64,000 nucleotides of DNA from Marinobacter sp. ATCH36 (GCF_023555055.1 NZ_JAMJPL010000004.1:248001-312000), one strand, 5' to 3'; positions 26,042 to 34,119 are shown, counted from the stretch's first letter. The notes: generated by a model from the letters alone, not told the origin. Numbers and translations are program-made.

Positions 26042-27127
26042 TTAATCGCGGTGATCCCGAACCACGGAAACAATCAGGTGCACTATGCCGGCGATCACAA
26101 TGGCCATAATCAGGAACACGGTGATGTTGTACAGGCGTTCCGGTTTGGTGGGGAATTCCGCGAGGGTTGGGTATTCCAACACTGAAATCTGCTTTAGCTT
26201 GCGGGAGGCCTCCACGCGTGTGGTTTCCAGCGCTGTCAGGGCATTGGAATAGAGTTCCAGGGCAAACTTTGCCCGCATTTCCAGGGTTTCGTACTCGGCG
26301 GATACCCGGTTTAGCGACTCGCCGTCTTCCCTGGCCAGCTTGCTACGCTCGATTTCAATTTGCTGTTCCAGTGCTTTGGCTTCATTGCGCAGCCGCTTGA
26401 TCTCCGCTGCGCCTTCACTCTGGTAGCTCAGTTCGGACTTTATTCTGGCCTCAAGCAATGCGAGCTCTGCCTGGAGGCGGGACACGGTGGTGAATATGGC
26501 CTCAACGGTTTGTGTGGGTGCCACAAGGCCGTATTCGTTCTGGTATTCCAGAATGGTGTCCCGGGCCGCGAATAGCCGCTTTTCGAGTTCTTTTGCCTGC
26601 TGGTCGATGAACTCGACCTGCTCCTGCGCGAGCCGCTGCCCCATGAGGTTCATGTGCTTTTCGCCCTCATCCAGCAGTGCCTGGGTCATGTTCTGGGCCA
26701 TTTCCGGCGTGTACGCCTGTACCTCTATTTTCAGCAAGCTGGAGTAATCATCAAACGTGATCTTGATGCGCCCCTGCATGTAGTCGTAGAAGGTTTCAAT
26801 GGGTACATCCGTACCGTCTAACCGGGCAACCCAGTCGATATCCGGGCTACTGAAATGCTCACGAAGGTCCAGTTTCTTATCAAGCGTTTTGAGCATGTGA
26901 ACGGATTCAAGATGGTCTTTAAGCAACAACAGGTCGCCAGAGCCACTAGTACCGGAAAGCAATGACGACACATTAAGAGAGGCCGGATTGATTTCTGGCG
27001 ACTGAAGTACCACGTGAGCGCGGGAAACATAACGATCAGTAGCCACAATGCCCCAGTAAATCGCAGCAATAGCGATGGCGGCAAAAGCGACAAGCCAGAA
27101 AGGGTTCTTCTTGAAAAAGCGAATCAT
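26042..27127 (-). CDS. kpsE: Capsule export inner-membrane/periplasmic protein KpsE
   Basis: A polysaccharide co-polymerase-like protein of 361 residues, of the KpsE/BexC/CtrB group. It has one N-terminal helix (FWLVAFAAIAIAAIYWGI, about 11-28), a long periplasmic coiled-coil section (about 160-310, rich in EL, EK and QA repeats), and one C-terminal helix (YNITVFLIMAIVIAGIVHLI). It bridges the KpsMT transporter to KpsD in the outer membrane. Its ATG overlaps the kpsT stop in ATGA. The PxxP-like stretch PTLAEFPTKPERL before the last helix is usual for the family. Confidence 0.92.
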   Translation of the reverse strand: MIRFFKKNPFWLVAFAAIAIAAIYWGIVATDRYVSRAHVVLQSPEINPASLNVSSLLSGTSGSGDLLLLKDHLESVHMLKTLDKKLDLREHFSSPDIDWVARLDGTDVPIETFYDYMQGRIKITFDDYSSLLKIEVQAYTPEMAQNMTQALLDEGEKHMNLMGQRLAQEQVEFIDQQAKELEKRLFAARDTILEYQNEYGLVAPTQTVEAIFTTVSRLQAELALLEARIKSELSYQSEGAAEIKRLRNEAKALEQQIEIERSKLAREDGESLNRVSAEYETLEMRAKFALELYSNALTALETTRVEASRKLKQISVLEYPTLAEFPTKPERLYNITVFLIMAIVIAGIVHLIVSVVRDHRD

Positions 27128-27786
27128 TTACCGAGGCTCTCGTGGTATTGGTTTATGGCGTCTTTGATGTCATCGAACCAGAGGGCCTGGCCCTCCTGAA
27201 GCAGAATGCCTGCCTGGCACAGGTCTTTGAGCATGCCTTCCTGGTGGGACACCATGATGATACTGGCTTGGCCTACCCGGTCTCGGAAGGCTTGGGTGGC
27301 CTTTTTTTTGAACGCGACGTCGCCGACGGCCGTGGCTTCATCCGACAGGTAGACATCGAAGTTGAAGGCCAGCGACAGGCCAAACGCAAGGCGGCTGCGC
27401 ATACCGGAGGAATAGGTTTTTACCGGCTGGTCGAAGGCTTTGCCGATTTCTGCAAAGTCCTGCACTTTTTCGATCAGGTCCGGAATGCGGTCGTTGCCGC
27501 CGTGGATACGGGCAACAAACTTGACGTTCTGGCGGCCGGTCATTGAGCCCTGGAAACCGCCACCCAGGCCGATGGGCCAGGATACCCGGCAATGGCGGGT
27601 AACACTGCCGCGATCTGGTGTGTCCATGCCGCCTATCAACCTGAGCAGAGTGGATTTGCCAGCGCCGTTGCGCCCAACGATGCCAACGCTGACGTTCCTG
27701 GGAATGGTGAAGCTGATGTCGTTTAGCACCCAGTCACCGCCAAACGGGCCGTGGTAGCGTTTGTACAGATGGCTGACTTCAATCAT
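27124..27786 (-). CDS. kpsT: Capsule ABC transporter ATP-binding protein KpsT
   Basis: A 220-residue ATPase that drives export of the completed capsule chain. The Walker A motif is GRNGAGKST (about 43-51), the signature is YSSGMRSRLAFGLS, and Walker B is FDVYLSDEATAVGD. The start was set at MIEVSHLYKRYHG (27786), which is the family N-terminus and overlaps the kpsM stop in ATGA; the longer frame from 27855 would lie within kpsM. It lacks the extra C-terminal carbohydrate-binding domain found in Wzt-type O-antigen exporters, which fits a KpsMT (group 2 capsule) system. Confidence 0.94.
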   Translation of the reverse strand: MIEVSHLYKRYHGPFGGDWVLNDISFTIPRNVSVGIVGRNGAGKSTLLRLIGGMDTPDRGSVTRHCRVSWPIGLGGGFQGSMTGRQNVKFVARIHGGNDRIPDLIEKVQDFAEIGKAFDQPVKTYSSGMRSRLAFGLSLAFNFDVYLSDEATAVGDVAFKKKATQAFRDRVGQASIIMVSHQEGMLKDLCQAGILLQEGQALWFDDIKDAINQYHESLGK

Positions 27787-28577
27787 TCGGACATCAGCCT
27801 GGATTTGAACCTGACCTGTAGCAGTAGCCCCAGGAGTAGGGCCCCGACAACCCAATAGCCGAGGTAGAGCACGCTCACTCCATCAACCATGCGATAGCCT
27901 TCGAAAAATCCAGATCGCACAAACTCAATCGCGTGCACCAAAGGATTGTACATAAGGTATTCCCGGATGCCGTGGGGGAAATACTGGATCGGAATCATGA
28001 CGCCTGACAGGAAATACAATGGCAACATAATCATCGACAGGAACTTTTGCGACTCTGGAAGCACCGTCACCAGTACCGAGCTAATCAGCCCAGTGCCCAT
28101 GCCGAACAGCCAAATAAGCACCCAGAACCCCATGACTTTCATGGGGTCTACCGGAATGATGTCCTGGCCCAGCAGCGTAAACACACACACCAGAATGATC
28201 ATTACGATAGAGCTTAAGGTGCCTTCAAGGCCCGAGCGCACCAGAACTGTATCTGCTGGGTGCACCTGCCGGTAGGCGAACAATGCGCGGTTCGCAGAGA
28301 TGGCGTGCATCCCTTTGGTCATCTGGTTGCGAAACAGAATAAAGGACGTAACCCCCACTACCAGCCAGGGTATGAATTCGGCACCGGGAATGATTCGCAC
28401 ACGACCGATCATGGTGCGAACCCCCACCAGTAGCAATACGTGGGCGATGGGTTCGGCTAGCAACCAGAACCAGGCGATGCGGTCCGCCGTCACCCTGGCC
28501 ATGGCCTCGCGCAGAAACAGGGCGTGCCAGACGTGGGCGGTTACCTGCCAGGGGTTGCGGGAAGTTGCTTCAGTCAC
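27783..28577 (-). CDS. kpsM: Capsule ABC transporter permease KpsM
   Basis: A 264-residue permease of the ABC-2 type. About six hydrophobic segments can be followed, among them IAHVLLLVGVRTMIG, FIPWLVVGVTSFILF, IVMIILVCVFTLLG, VLIWLFGMGTGLI, MIMLPLYFLSGVMIP and YWVVGALLLGLLL. The SGVMIP and YNPLVHAIEFVR strings are typical of KpsM/CtrC/BexB. It starts with GTG at 28577, and the kpsD stop TAG overlaps that codon by one base (TAGTG). It forms the membrane channel with KpsT. Confidence 0.94.
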   Translation of the reverse strand: MTEATSRNPWQVTAHVWHALFLREAMARVTADRIAWFWLLAEPIAHVLLLVGVRTMIGRVRIIPGAEFIPWLVVGVTSFILFRNQMTKGMHAISANRALFAYRQVHPADTVLVRSGLEGTLSSIVMIILVCVFTLLGQDIIPVDPMKVMGFWVLIWLFGMGTGLISSVLVTVLPESQKFLSMIMLPLYFLSGVMIPIQYFPHGIREYLMYNPLVHAIEFVRSGFFEGYRMVDGVSVLYLGYWVVGALLLGLLLQVRFKSRLMSE

Positions 28578-30316
28578 TAGATATCCAGCGCTACCTTGGT
28601 TGCCACTGCAATCTGATAAAGAATCTGGGTGACGGTAGAGGCAATCTGCAGATTCTTGGTTTCCACTTTTGGCATCACCAGTATCTGGTCACCCGGGCGC
28701 AAGGGTACATCACTGGCGCGGCGGACCTCACCGTTCTGGCGGGCGACAAGAATATGGTCTTCATCGGCGTGCTGGCTGAAGCCGCCAGCGCCTTCGATGT
28801 AATCCATCGCATTCTTGCCAGCCACGAACACCACTGATTGCGGTATGTAGACTTCACCGGACACAAGGATGGAATCCGTGCGCTGGGGCAGTGTTACGAC
28901 GTCTTTATCCTGCAGGCGGATATCAACCAGTTCGCCTTCGTTGGCAACAACCAGCCGGCCGTTGGGTTCCACTTCCCTGGCCCGCTGAACAAACTGGCTG
29001 ATGAGTTCGGCTTCCTGAATGCGAATTGCCGACTCTTCAGCGGTTGAAGACGACGCGCCGAGGTAGGTGGTTTCAAGCCGGCGCAAACTCTCTTCCAAGG
29101 CGGTACGCTGCTGTTCGGCGACGCTTTCGCGGCGTATGGATATGCTTTCAAAGGCGGTTTCGTTGGGGTCGACAGCAACAGCGTTCAGCAGTTCATGCAA
29201 CGTAGTGCCTTTGGAGAGCACGAAATAGGAACTACCGAGGTAGGCACCCTCTAGCTGGACGACGATTTCGTCCGAACGCTGATCGGCCAGGAATACAATT
29301 TCATCGCCATTAGAGATCTCTTTTTCTTCAAATTTTTCCAGTTCCTGGTAGTCGAAGAACGGCCCTGACCTGCGATCGCCTCTCAGCAATACATGCGACA
29401 CGCCGGATTTCAGCTGAACCAGATCGACCAGGCTCTCGCCGTTCAGTTCGTCTTGCAATAACTCGAAGTGATGCGGGCGCCCGACATCCCCGGAAACCAG
29501 AACTGACGGACCACGGGGCTCAACCAGCACCGTGTCGCCTTCCTGAAGCTGTGGATGATTCAATGTGCCGGTGCGAAGGAAATCGTAAAGATCGACCCGG
29601 GCGATGGTTTCACCATCACGGATCAGGCGGATCTTGCGGTAGCTGCCCAGCTCGTCGTCCACGCCTGAGGCCTGGTCCAGTAAGTAGAGTACGGAATCAC
29701 TTGGCACGCCGGCATAACGGCCGGGTTTCTCGACATAACCCGTGACAAAAACCGCGACTGGCTGAACGCCTTGCAGGTTTGTGTAAACGTTGACGTTGTT
29801 CGGATAGACCTCTTGCACGGCTTGGCGAACGACAGCATCCAGCTGGCTGTGGCTCACGCCTTCGACCTGCACGGGCCCAACGGCTGGAATAAAGATGTTG
29901 CCCTGGGCGTCGACCGGCATTACCTGGTCAATATCCACCGCTCCCCAGATCCGCAGCGTGACCTGGTCCCCGGGAAGTACACGATAATCGGGGTTCAGAC
30001 CATCCGAGCGAAGGCCGCGGAAGCCACCACTGAACAGTTCTGCACCAAAGGGGCGGACTTCTTCACGCTCTTCATCTGTTAGAACCGGGCCGTAAGTGGC
30101 GCCGGTTTTCCAGTTGGTGTTGGATTGGGGCTCCGAACTGCCGCCTTTGGAAGCCGAATCGGGAACGGAGCCGCTTTCCATGGCCTGTAGCACTTGGTCG
30201 CGCTGGCTTTGGGGGATGTCGCCGAAGCTTTGGCCGGCTGCCATTGTCGGGGCCAGCATGGCCAGAATCAGCAGCAGGAGGCCGTAACCTGTCCTAACGG
30301 GGCGTTGGTTAGTCAT
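28577..30316 (-). CDS. kpsD: Capsule polysaccharide export protein KpsD
   Basis: A periplasmic/outer-membrane export protein of 579 residues. The signal peptide is GLLLLILAMLAPTMAAGQ. The polysaccharide-export domain starts at DYRVLPGDQVTLRIWGAVD. Several SLBB modules follow (VAVFVTGYVEKPGRYAGV, VLVSGDVGRPHHFEL and ILVSGEVYIPQSVVF). It ends near the C-terminus with LRPGDQILVMPK. Such proteins form the passage across the periplasm and outer membrane for the exported capsule. Its ATG overlaps the preceding lipoprotein stop (ATGA). No lipobox is visible, in line with KpsD and unlike Wza. Confidence 0.93.
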   Translation of the reverse strand: MTNQRPVRTGYGLLLLILAMLAPTMAAGQSFGDIPQSQRDQVLQAMESGSVPDSASKGGSSEPQSNTNWKTGATYGPVLTDEEREEVRPFGAELFSGGFRGLRSDGLNPDYRVLPGDQVTLRIWGAVDIDQVMPVDAQGNIFIPAVGPVQVEGVSHSQLDAVVRQAVQEVYPNNVNVYTNLQGVQPVAVFVTGYVEKPGRYAGVPSDSVLYLLDQASGVDDELGSYRKIRLIRDGETIARVDLYDFLRTGTLNHPQLQEGDTVLVEPRGPSVLVSGDVGRPHHFELLQDELNGESLVDLVQLKSGVSHVLLRGDRRSGPFFDYQELEKFEEKEISNGDEIVFLADQRSDEIVVQLEGAYLGSSYFVLSKGTTLHELLNAVAVDPNETAFESISIRRESVAEQQRTALEESLRRLETTYLGASSSTAEESAIRIQEAELISQFVQRAREVEPNGRLVVANEGELVDIRLQDKDVVTLPQRTDSILVSGEVYIPQSVVFVAGKNAMDYIEGAGGFSQHADEDHILVARQNGEVRRASDVPLRPGDQILVMPKVETKNLQIASTVTQILYQIAVATKVALDI

Positions 30317-30723
30317 TTGGCGCCTCCACTGCGTGCGCTATGCCGGATTGCTTTGGTGGCGCCCCAGGTACCATTGGCGTATTCGCAGACATTAACGGGC
30401 TTTTTTTCCTTACTTTCGGCACTCATTTCGGCCGCCAGGCATCGTTTGCCTGACGCTGCGAAATAGCGGCTTTCGACAACAAGTGCGGTTGCAACTCCCC
30501 AGGGCGTGTCACCGACCTGAACTGTCTGCCCAGCGACGGCGTCTTCAAGCCTCGGCCCGGCTTCATCGGGAAGATAGGTAACCGTGGACCCCGTATACCC
30601 CCATTTCTGAGAGGAATCTGCCGGGTGCACACCGCCCGGATAGGACGCGCAGCCCCCGAGCACCAGGAAGGCGCCTATGAAAGCAATGCATCTGGCACTG
30701 GTCATCTTTGTTTTTTCAGACAT
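30313..30723 (-). CDS. Small lipoprotein of the capsule export operon
   Basis: A protein of about 136 residues with a lipobox, FLVLGGCAS, after a short hydrophobic helix (IAFIGAFLVLGG). The mature part has GDTPWGVATALVVESRYFAA and ends with NVCEYANGTWGATKAIRHS, with two cysteines that could pair. I do not recognise the family with certainty. Placed between wzi and kpsD, and overlapping kpsD by 4 bases, it likely acts at the outer membrane in capsule export or anchoring. Start choice is open: ATG 30723 is used here, ATG 30705 would give a tighter signal peptide, and ATG 30765 overlaps wzi. Confidence 0.75.
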   Translation of the reverse strand: MSEKTKMTSARCIAFIGAFLVLGGCASYPGGVHPADSSQKWGYTGSTVTYLPDEAGPRLEDAVAGQTVQVGDTPWGVATALVVESRYFAASGKRCLAAEMSAESKEKKPVNVCEYANGTWGATKAIRHSARSGGAK

Positions 30724-30754
30724 TAATAGTAGTAGCCGCTTATCAGTGTTTGAA

Positions 30755-32167
30755 TCAGAAGGCATATCGCCAGGACGCAGAGGCGGACCATTGGTCTCGC
30801 TCTTTGCCCCCTATGAGCTCTATCTTTTCATCGGCGAGCATTGCCTGCAGGCTCAGCGTTCCAATGGGTAACGGCTGGCTGTACGAGGCCGACAGTGTAA
30901 CGAGTTCCCGGTTCCAGCGCGGGACGCTGTATTGTACATTCGGATCCGGGTTGGAGACACGGCTTTCATCTTTTCCGGCGAGATCCAGCCAGGATAATGA
31001 CAAGCCAAGTTGTTGGCCGGTTTCAGTAAAGTTGAATACCCCAAGGGTTACTGCCTGGGCGTCGGCTTCTATGCTTGTTGCCAGGTTTCTTCCCTTGTAA
31101 CGATAGCCAGAACGGTAAACCCTGTGCTCATAGGACACATCCGGCATTGGGTCGCCGAGCAGGTTGTCAGCGAGTGTATCAGCACCTTCCAGAAACCACT
31201 GCTGATCCATGCCTGCGATTCGCGTTGTCCAGTCCGTACCCACTAGCCAGGATTTGCGGGCGGGGAAGCCCCCAGCCTCGTCTTCACCCATCATCTGGGC
31301 ATAAATACCCGCCGTTTGACCACCGACTGGAAAACCATAGCGAACATCAACAGCGCCGAGCTGGTTGCTTGGGTCTTCAGCAGCATCCCGGGGATTGTCG
31401 TTACCGATAATGGCATCCCAGAATGTTTCGCTGCTGGCTGAGCGACCTTCGCCACCGATTATGAAGGTGCGCGACAAGCCGATATCGAGCCCCTGGACCG
31501 GGCGAAAGGTAACGCGGGCACCGGCGAGGTAGGCATCCGGCACGTGGCGTTCTTCCTCAAGCTGGCCCAGGAAGGCTGTAAATTGCCAGGGGCCAATCCA
31601 GGAAAGCCAGGGCGTATCAAATGCTTTCGGGTTGTCCCTGTTGATCCAGAGTGCTGGTACTGGCCGCGCGTTATTGGAAAGTATCAGGCTGGATTGCCAG
31701 CCAGGGCCCCACCAGCGGTCGATATAGCCGGCTCCGACCACCCAGTTCGCGGCCAGGCCTGCTATATAGGAGCCGTCGCCTCGCAGGCTTTCGTCGTCTT
31801 CGGGATCTGCCGCATAACCTACTTCAAGCTTTGCAGCCAGGTGGTCGCTTTGCCATTCCATACTCGCGCTTGACTCAACCGACTCTCTGGGCTGCGCTTC
31901 AAACCCTCGCAGGAAGAAAGGGTCCGTTGTGCCCGCAATCCTGATTTGGCCTTCCCGGCCGTTGCGCCGTTGTTCAGCCGGCCGCATCATCGGCCAGGTG
32001 GTTACGGTGCGGTTGAGCTCCCCCTCATCCGCCTGAGCCTGGAACGCATGCCGTTCCTGAATACTACCGGTTGAAACCCAGGGCGCGGCGTAAAGGCTTG
32101 GTGAGAAGATCGCGCCAGTCAGGCACGCTACCGCCCCACCGACCAGGGTCCAGTGTTTTGAGGTCAT
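30755..32167 (-). CDS. wzi: Wzi-family capsule assembly outer-membrane protein
   Basis: A 470-residue outer-membrane beta-barrel with a signal peptide (HWTLVGGAVACLTGAIFSPSLYA). The mature protein has alternating strands, WINRDNPKAFDTPWLSWIGPW and the closing SASWRYAF with a terminal Phe, as expected for a barrel. Wzi binds capsule at the cell surface and helps form the attached layer. It is the first gene of the operon and lies 275 bases from rfaH. Its signal-peptide codons GGAVACL contain the ops element described separately. Wzi is best known from Wzx/Wzy capsules; here it is paired with a KpsMT exporter. Confidence 0.9.
   Translation of the reverse strand: MTSKHWTLVGGAVACLTGAIFSPSLYAAPWVSTGSIQERHAFQAQADEGELNRTVTTWPMMRPAEQRRNGREGQIRIAGTTDPFFLRGFEAQPRESVESSASMEWQSDHLAAKLEVGYAADPEDDESLRGDGSYIAGLAANWVVGAGYIDRWWGPGWQSSLILSNNARPVPALWINRDNPKAFDTPWLSWIGPWQFTAFLGQLEEERHVPDAYLAGARVTFRPVQGLDIGLSRTFIIGGEGRSASSETFWDAIIGNDNPRDAAEDPSNQLGAVDVRYGFPVGGQTAGIYAQMMGEDEAGGFPARKSWLVGTDWTTRIAGMDQQWFLEGADTLADNLLGDPMPDVSYEHRVYRSGYRYKGRNLATSIEADAQAVTLGVFNFTETGQQLGLSLSWLDLAGKDESRVSNPDPNVQYSVPRWNRELVTLSASYSQPLPIGTLSLQAMLADEKIELIGGKERDQWSASASWRYAF
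32123..32135 (-). promoter_or_regulatory. ops element (RfaH recruitment site) within wzi
   Basis: On the minus strand the sequence is GGCGGTAGCGTGC, matching the ops consensus GGCGGTAGCGTG and its following C. It begins 32 bases into the wzi coding sequence, at the head of the 31-kb operon and just downstream of rfaH. RfaH binds a paused polymerase at ops and prevents termination over long operons. The match and the context together make chance unlikely, although ops is usually found in the untranslated leader. Confidence 0.85.
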
Positions 32168-32196
32168 AGGATTTATTTTTTAACAAAGGGAGATAG

Positions 32197-32247
32197 AGAC
32201 AGGGACGAAAACTGCAGCAATGACGTTCCCGGACTCAATCCCTGTCT
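32197..32247 (-). other. Long-range inverted repeat in the wzi leader
   Basis: Arms AGACAGGGA (32197-32205) and TCCCTGTCT (32239-32247) could pair across 33 bases in the mRNA leader of wzi. Function unknown. Relevance to RfaH or to translation is only a possibility. Confidence 0.4.
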
Positions 32248-32280
32248 GGCTGAAAGTTAGTACATCTTGGAAGGACGCAG

Positions 32281-32308
32281 ATTCTACGGCATCTTGAACG
32301 GCAAGCAA
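32281..32308 (-). promoter_or_regulatory. Candidate sigma-70 promoter of the capsule operon
   Basis: On the minus strand TTGCTT (32303-32308) and TAGAAT (32281-32286) are spaced by 16 bases, placing the start roughly 105 bases upstream of wzi. The -35 box is weak and this is a visual pick. Read-through from rfaH is an alternative. Confidence 0.35.
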
Positions 32309-32426
32309 GTGACAAAACTGCGGACATATGGTTTCAGGCTGTTATCGGTGTAATTTTTTGTGAAAGCTTCGTAGATGCATATGAATTGGGTGTTTATTGG
32401 GGGTTGGTGGTTAATGGGGAGGGGTT

Positions 32427-32456
32427 GTCGGATTACGCTTTGCTAATCCGACCTAC
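32427..32456 (+). repeat. GTCGGAT-type palindromic repeat at the 3' end of rfaH
   Basis: Arms GTCGGATTA and TAATCCGACCTAC flank CGCTTTGC. It overlaps the last codons of rfaH and provides its TAG stop. Confidence 0.85.
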
Positions 32457-32943
32457 TGGTGCTTTTGGTGTGGAGCGCAGAGAGGGGGACTTTGACGGTT
32501 TGTTGCTTCTGCATGAAGCTGATCAACACAATGGCGCGCTCCTCGCCGTCGTAGGCCTGGAAGATGGCGCTGATGCCTTTAAACGGACCATCGTCCAGCT
32601 CCACCTGCTGACCGGGCTTGATACCGCCCTGCTCTGCCACCGCATCCAGGCTATCTTTGACGTGCTGAATGACATCATCCGGGATGCCCGCGGGCTTGTT
32701 CGCAAAACTCACCACACGGATAACACCCCGCGTAGAGCGCAATTTCGCCCACTGGGGATCGGTCTGTTCCAGATTCACAAACAGGTAGCCAGGAAACAAA
32801 GGCTCCAGCTTCTTAGTGCGCTTACCCGCCCTGATCTTCTCAACCGTGACTTTCGGGTAGAAGCAGACGATATCCTGATTTTGCAGGTGCGCCAGGGCAC
32901 GGTCGCCCTGCGCAGGTTTATGCTGTAACGCGTACCAGGTCAT
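32443..32943 (-). CDS. rfaH: Transcription antiterminator RfaH
   Basis: A NusG-like specialised elongation factor of 166 residues, typical for RfaH. It begins MTWYALQHKPAQGDRALAHL and has IVCFYPKV, LFPGYLFVNLE, LRSTRGVIRVVSFANKPAGI and then a C-terminal KOW-type domain with PGQQVELDDGPFKGISAIF. RfaH loads at ops elements, suppresses termination and couples transcription to translation in long polysaccharide operons. It lies upstream of wzi on the same strand, and an ops element lies in wzi, so it very likely controls this locus. The final residues SRSD and the stop are encoded by a GTCGGAT-type repeat, so its natural 3' end may have been altered. Confidence 0.94.
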   Translation of the reverse strand: MTWYALQHKPAQGDRALAHLQNQDIVCFYPKVTVEKIRAGKRTKKLEPLFPGYLFVNLEQTDPQWAKLRSTRGVIRVVSFANKPAGIPDDVIQHVKDSLDAVAEQGGIKPGQQVELDDGPFKGISAIFQAYDGEERAIVLISFMQKQQTVKVPLSALHTKSTSRSD

Positions 32944-32962
32944 TTATACCCTTGAAACCAAT

Positions 32963-33019
32963 TTGGGGTCAGACCCCAATGCATTTTGCCATACCAAATG
33001 TCTTGGGGTCTGACCCCAA
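32963..33019. repeat. Paired GGGGTCAGACCCC repeat, copy 1
   Basis: Two 13-base palindromes, GGGGTCAGACCCC (32965-32977) and GGGGTCTGACCCC (33005-33017), face each other across 27 bases. Read outward-in from each end, the left half continues A-A/G-TGCATTTTG and the right half AAGACATTTGG, so the unit is an imperfect inverted repeat resembling a REP pair (BIME). It separates rfaH from the PIN gene and touches the PIN stop codon. Confidence 0.95.
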
Positions 33020-33020
33020 A

Positions 33021-33452
33021 TTACAATCCCCCATGGCGGCTCCAGAATTCCGACGGTGTGATGACGGGATAGCTGTCAGCCAAAGCGAGCAGGTCTTTGT
33101 CATCGGTGATCAGGTAATTCACACAGTGGTGCCGTATACCTGTCACCAGCGTTCCCAGCATTGGCGTGTCGTTCATATCTCTTGCTGACTCTCCGGGTAA
33201 ATCCTCAGGTTCGATAACCTCTGCGAGAAAAGACAGAATATCCACAAGGTCATCAACTTCCGCGTCCGACAACCCATGGCGGTGGCGTAGCCGGGGAAGA
33301 ACTCTGCGAACTTCATCAAGGATGTAGTCTGAAAGAAAAACCTCGATATGCCCGCTGCGCCAAGCCTGCATGATCTTTCCTGGAACGCTGGACGTGTACG
33401 CCATGCCGGAAAAAATGACATTCGTGTCGAGTACTACCTGAATGGATGCCAT
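33021..33452 (-). CDS. PIN-domain toxin
   Basis: A 143-residue PIN-domain ribonuclease of the putative-toxin PIN family. The first acidic residue lies in VVLDTNVIFSGMAY (Asp9). Further acids are in LSDYILDEVRRVL and LITDDKDLLALA, giving the usual metal-binding quartet. It starts with ATG at 33452, 14 bases after a Phd-type antitoxin on the same strand. Toxins of this group cleave RNA until bound by antitoxin. The stop codon abuts repeat copy 1. One of several TA pairs, each enclosed by paired palindromes. Confidence 0.85.
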   Translation of the reverse strand: MASIQVVLDTNVIFSGMAYTSSVPGKIMQAWRSGHIEVFLSDYILDEVRRVLPRLRHRHGLSDAEVDDLVDILSFLAEVIEPEDLPGESARDMNDTPMLGTLVTGIRHHCVNYLITDDKDLLALADSYPVITPSEFWSRHGGL

Positions 33453-33466
33453 CCCTGGAATGTTCC

Positions 33467-33742
33467 CTATTTGTCTGCGGAGCGTTCGTTCCTGATCGCT
33501 TCTTCAATTTCCCGCATACCCTCGTCCTGAGGTACAGCGGCAAACCCATGTTCCAGGCGGGAGCTCAAGGCCTCAAAGCGCGCCTCCATCCTTCTGATCC
33601 GCCCAAACAGGCGCGCATCAACCAAGGCAGCCACCGGTTTGCCGTCTTTTTTTATCAAGACACTATCGTGACGGTACTGGACCTGATTAATCATCTCGCC
33701 CAGATTCTGGCGAAATTTCACTGCACTGGTTTCCGTTATCAT
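33467..33742 (-). CDS. Phd/YefM-type antitoxin
   Basis: A 91-residue antitoxin beginning MITETSAVKFRQNLGEMINQ, followed by HDSVLIKKDGKPVAALVDA. This is the N-terminal DNA-binding fold of the Phd/YefM group. The C-terminal half (RRMEARFEALSSRLEH and the acidic tail) would contact the toxin. The start at ATG 33742 is the family start; an upstream in-frame ATG at 33754 adds four residues. It lies directly upstream of the PIN toxin and 44 bases from repeat copy 2. Confidence 0.85.
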   Translation of the reverse strand: MITETSAVKFRQNLGEMINQVQYRHDSVLIKKDGKPVAALVDARLFGRIRRMEARFEALSSRLEHGFAAVPQDEGMREIEEAIRNERSADK

Positions 33743-33785
33743 AATGACCTCCAACCATATCGACCATACTGATCATATCACCAGT

Positions 33786-33842
33786 CGGGGTCAGACCCCA
33801 GTGCATTTTGCCATACCAAATGTCTTGGGGTCTGACCCCAAA
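33786..33842. repeat. Paired GGGGTCAGACCCC repeat, copy 2
   Basis: Palindromes at 33787-33799 and 33827-33839, with the same TGCATTTTGCCATACCAAAT spacer as copy 1. Both palindromes and spacer are identical to copy 1. The left flank CCAGTC is shared with the solo half at 34386. Confidence 0.95.
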
Positions 33843-33896
33843 CCTATGATGTTGAGCGGGTGTGGGCGTTTTTCGAGGCCGAAACTGACCATGGAG

Positions 33897-34115
33897 TCAT
33901 GCGACGTGAGCAATTTGCTCTTCGATGCTCTTTGGCAGCGGGATTGGAAGAAATAAATCCTTCGGATACAGGTAACTCTCACCGGATTCATCGATAACGC
34001 GGATCATATCCAAATCACTGGCCGCAGAGTCCTCAACAACTTCATAGAGCTTACGAGGCTCCAGGGAAGCCTCGTAGCCTGTGTTTTTTGTGCATACTAC
34101 AAAATGGTGAGACAT
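33897..34115 (-). CDS. Conserved-looking small protein, second of an unknown pair
   Basis: A 72-residue acidic protein starting MSHHFVVCTKNTGYEASLEP, with RKLYEVVEDSAASDLDMIRV, DESGESYLYPKDLF and a PLPKSIEEQI tail. No signal peptide or membrane helix. I have seen similar small proteins annotated as hypothetical but do not know a function. It begins 4 bases after the stop of the gene at 34120, so the two are surely co-expressed. Lying inside a REP-bounded cassette in an array of TA modules, the pair may be an unnamed toxin-antitoxin system. This is guilt by position only. Confidence 0.7.
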   Translation of the reverse strand: MSHHFVVCTKNTGYEASLEPRKLYEVVEDSAASDLDMIRVIDESGESYLYPKDLFLPIPLPKSIEEQIAHVA

Positions 34116-34119
34116 AGCT

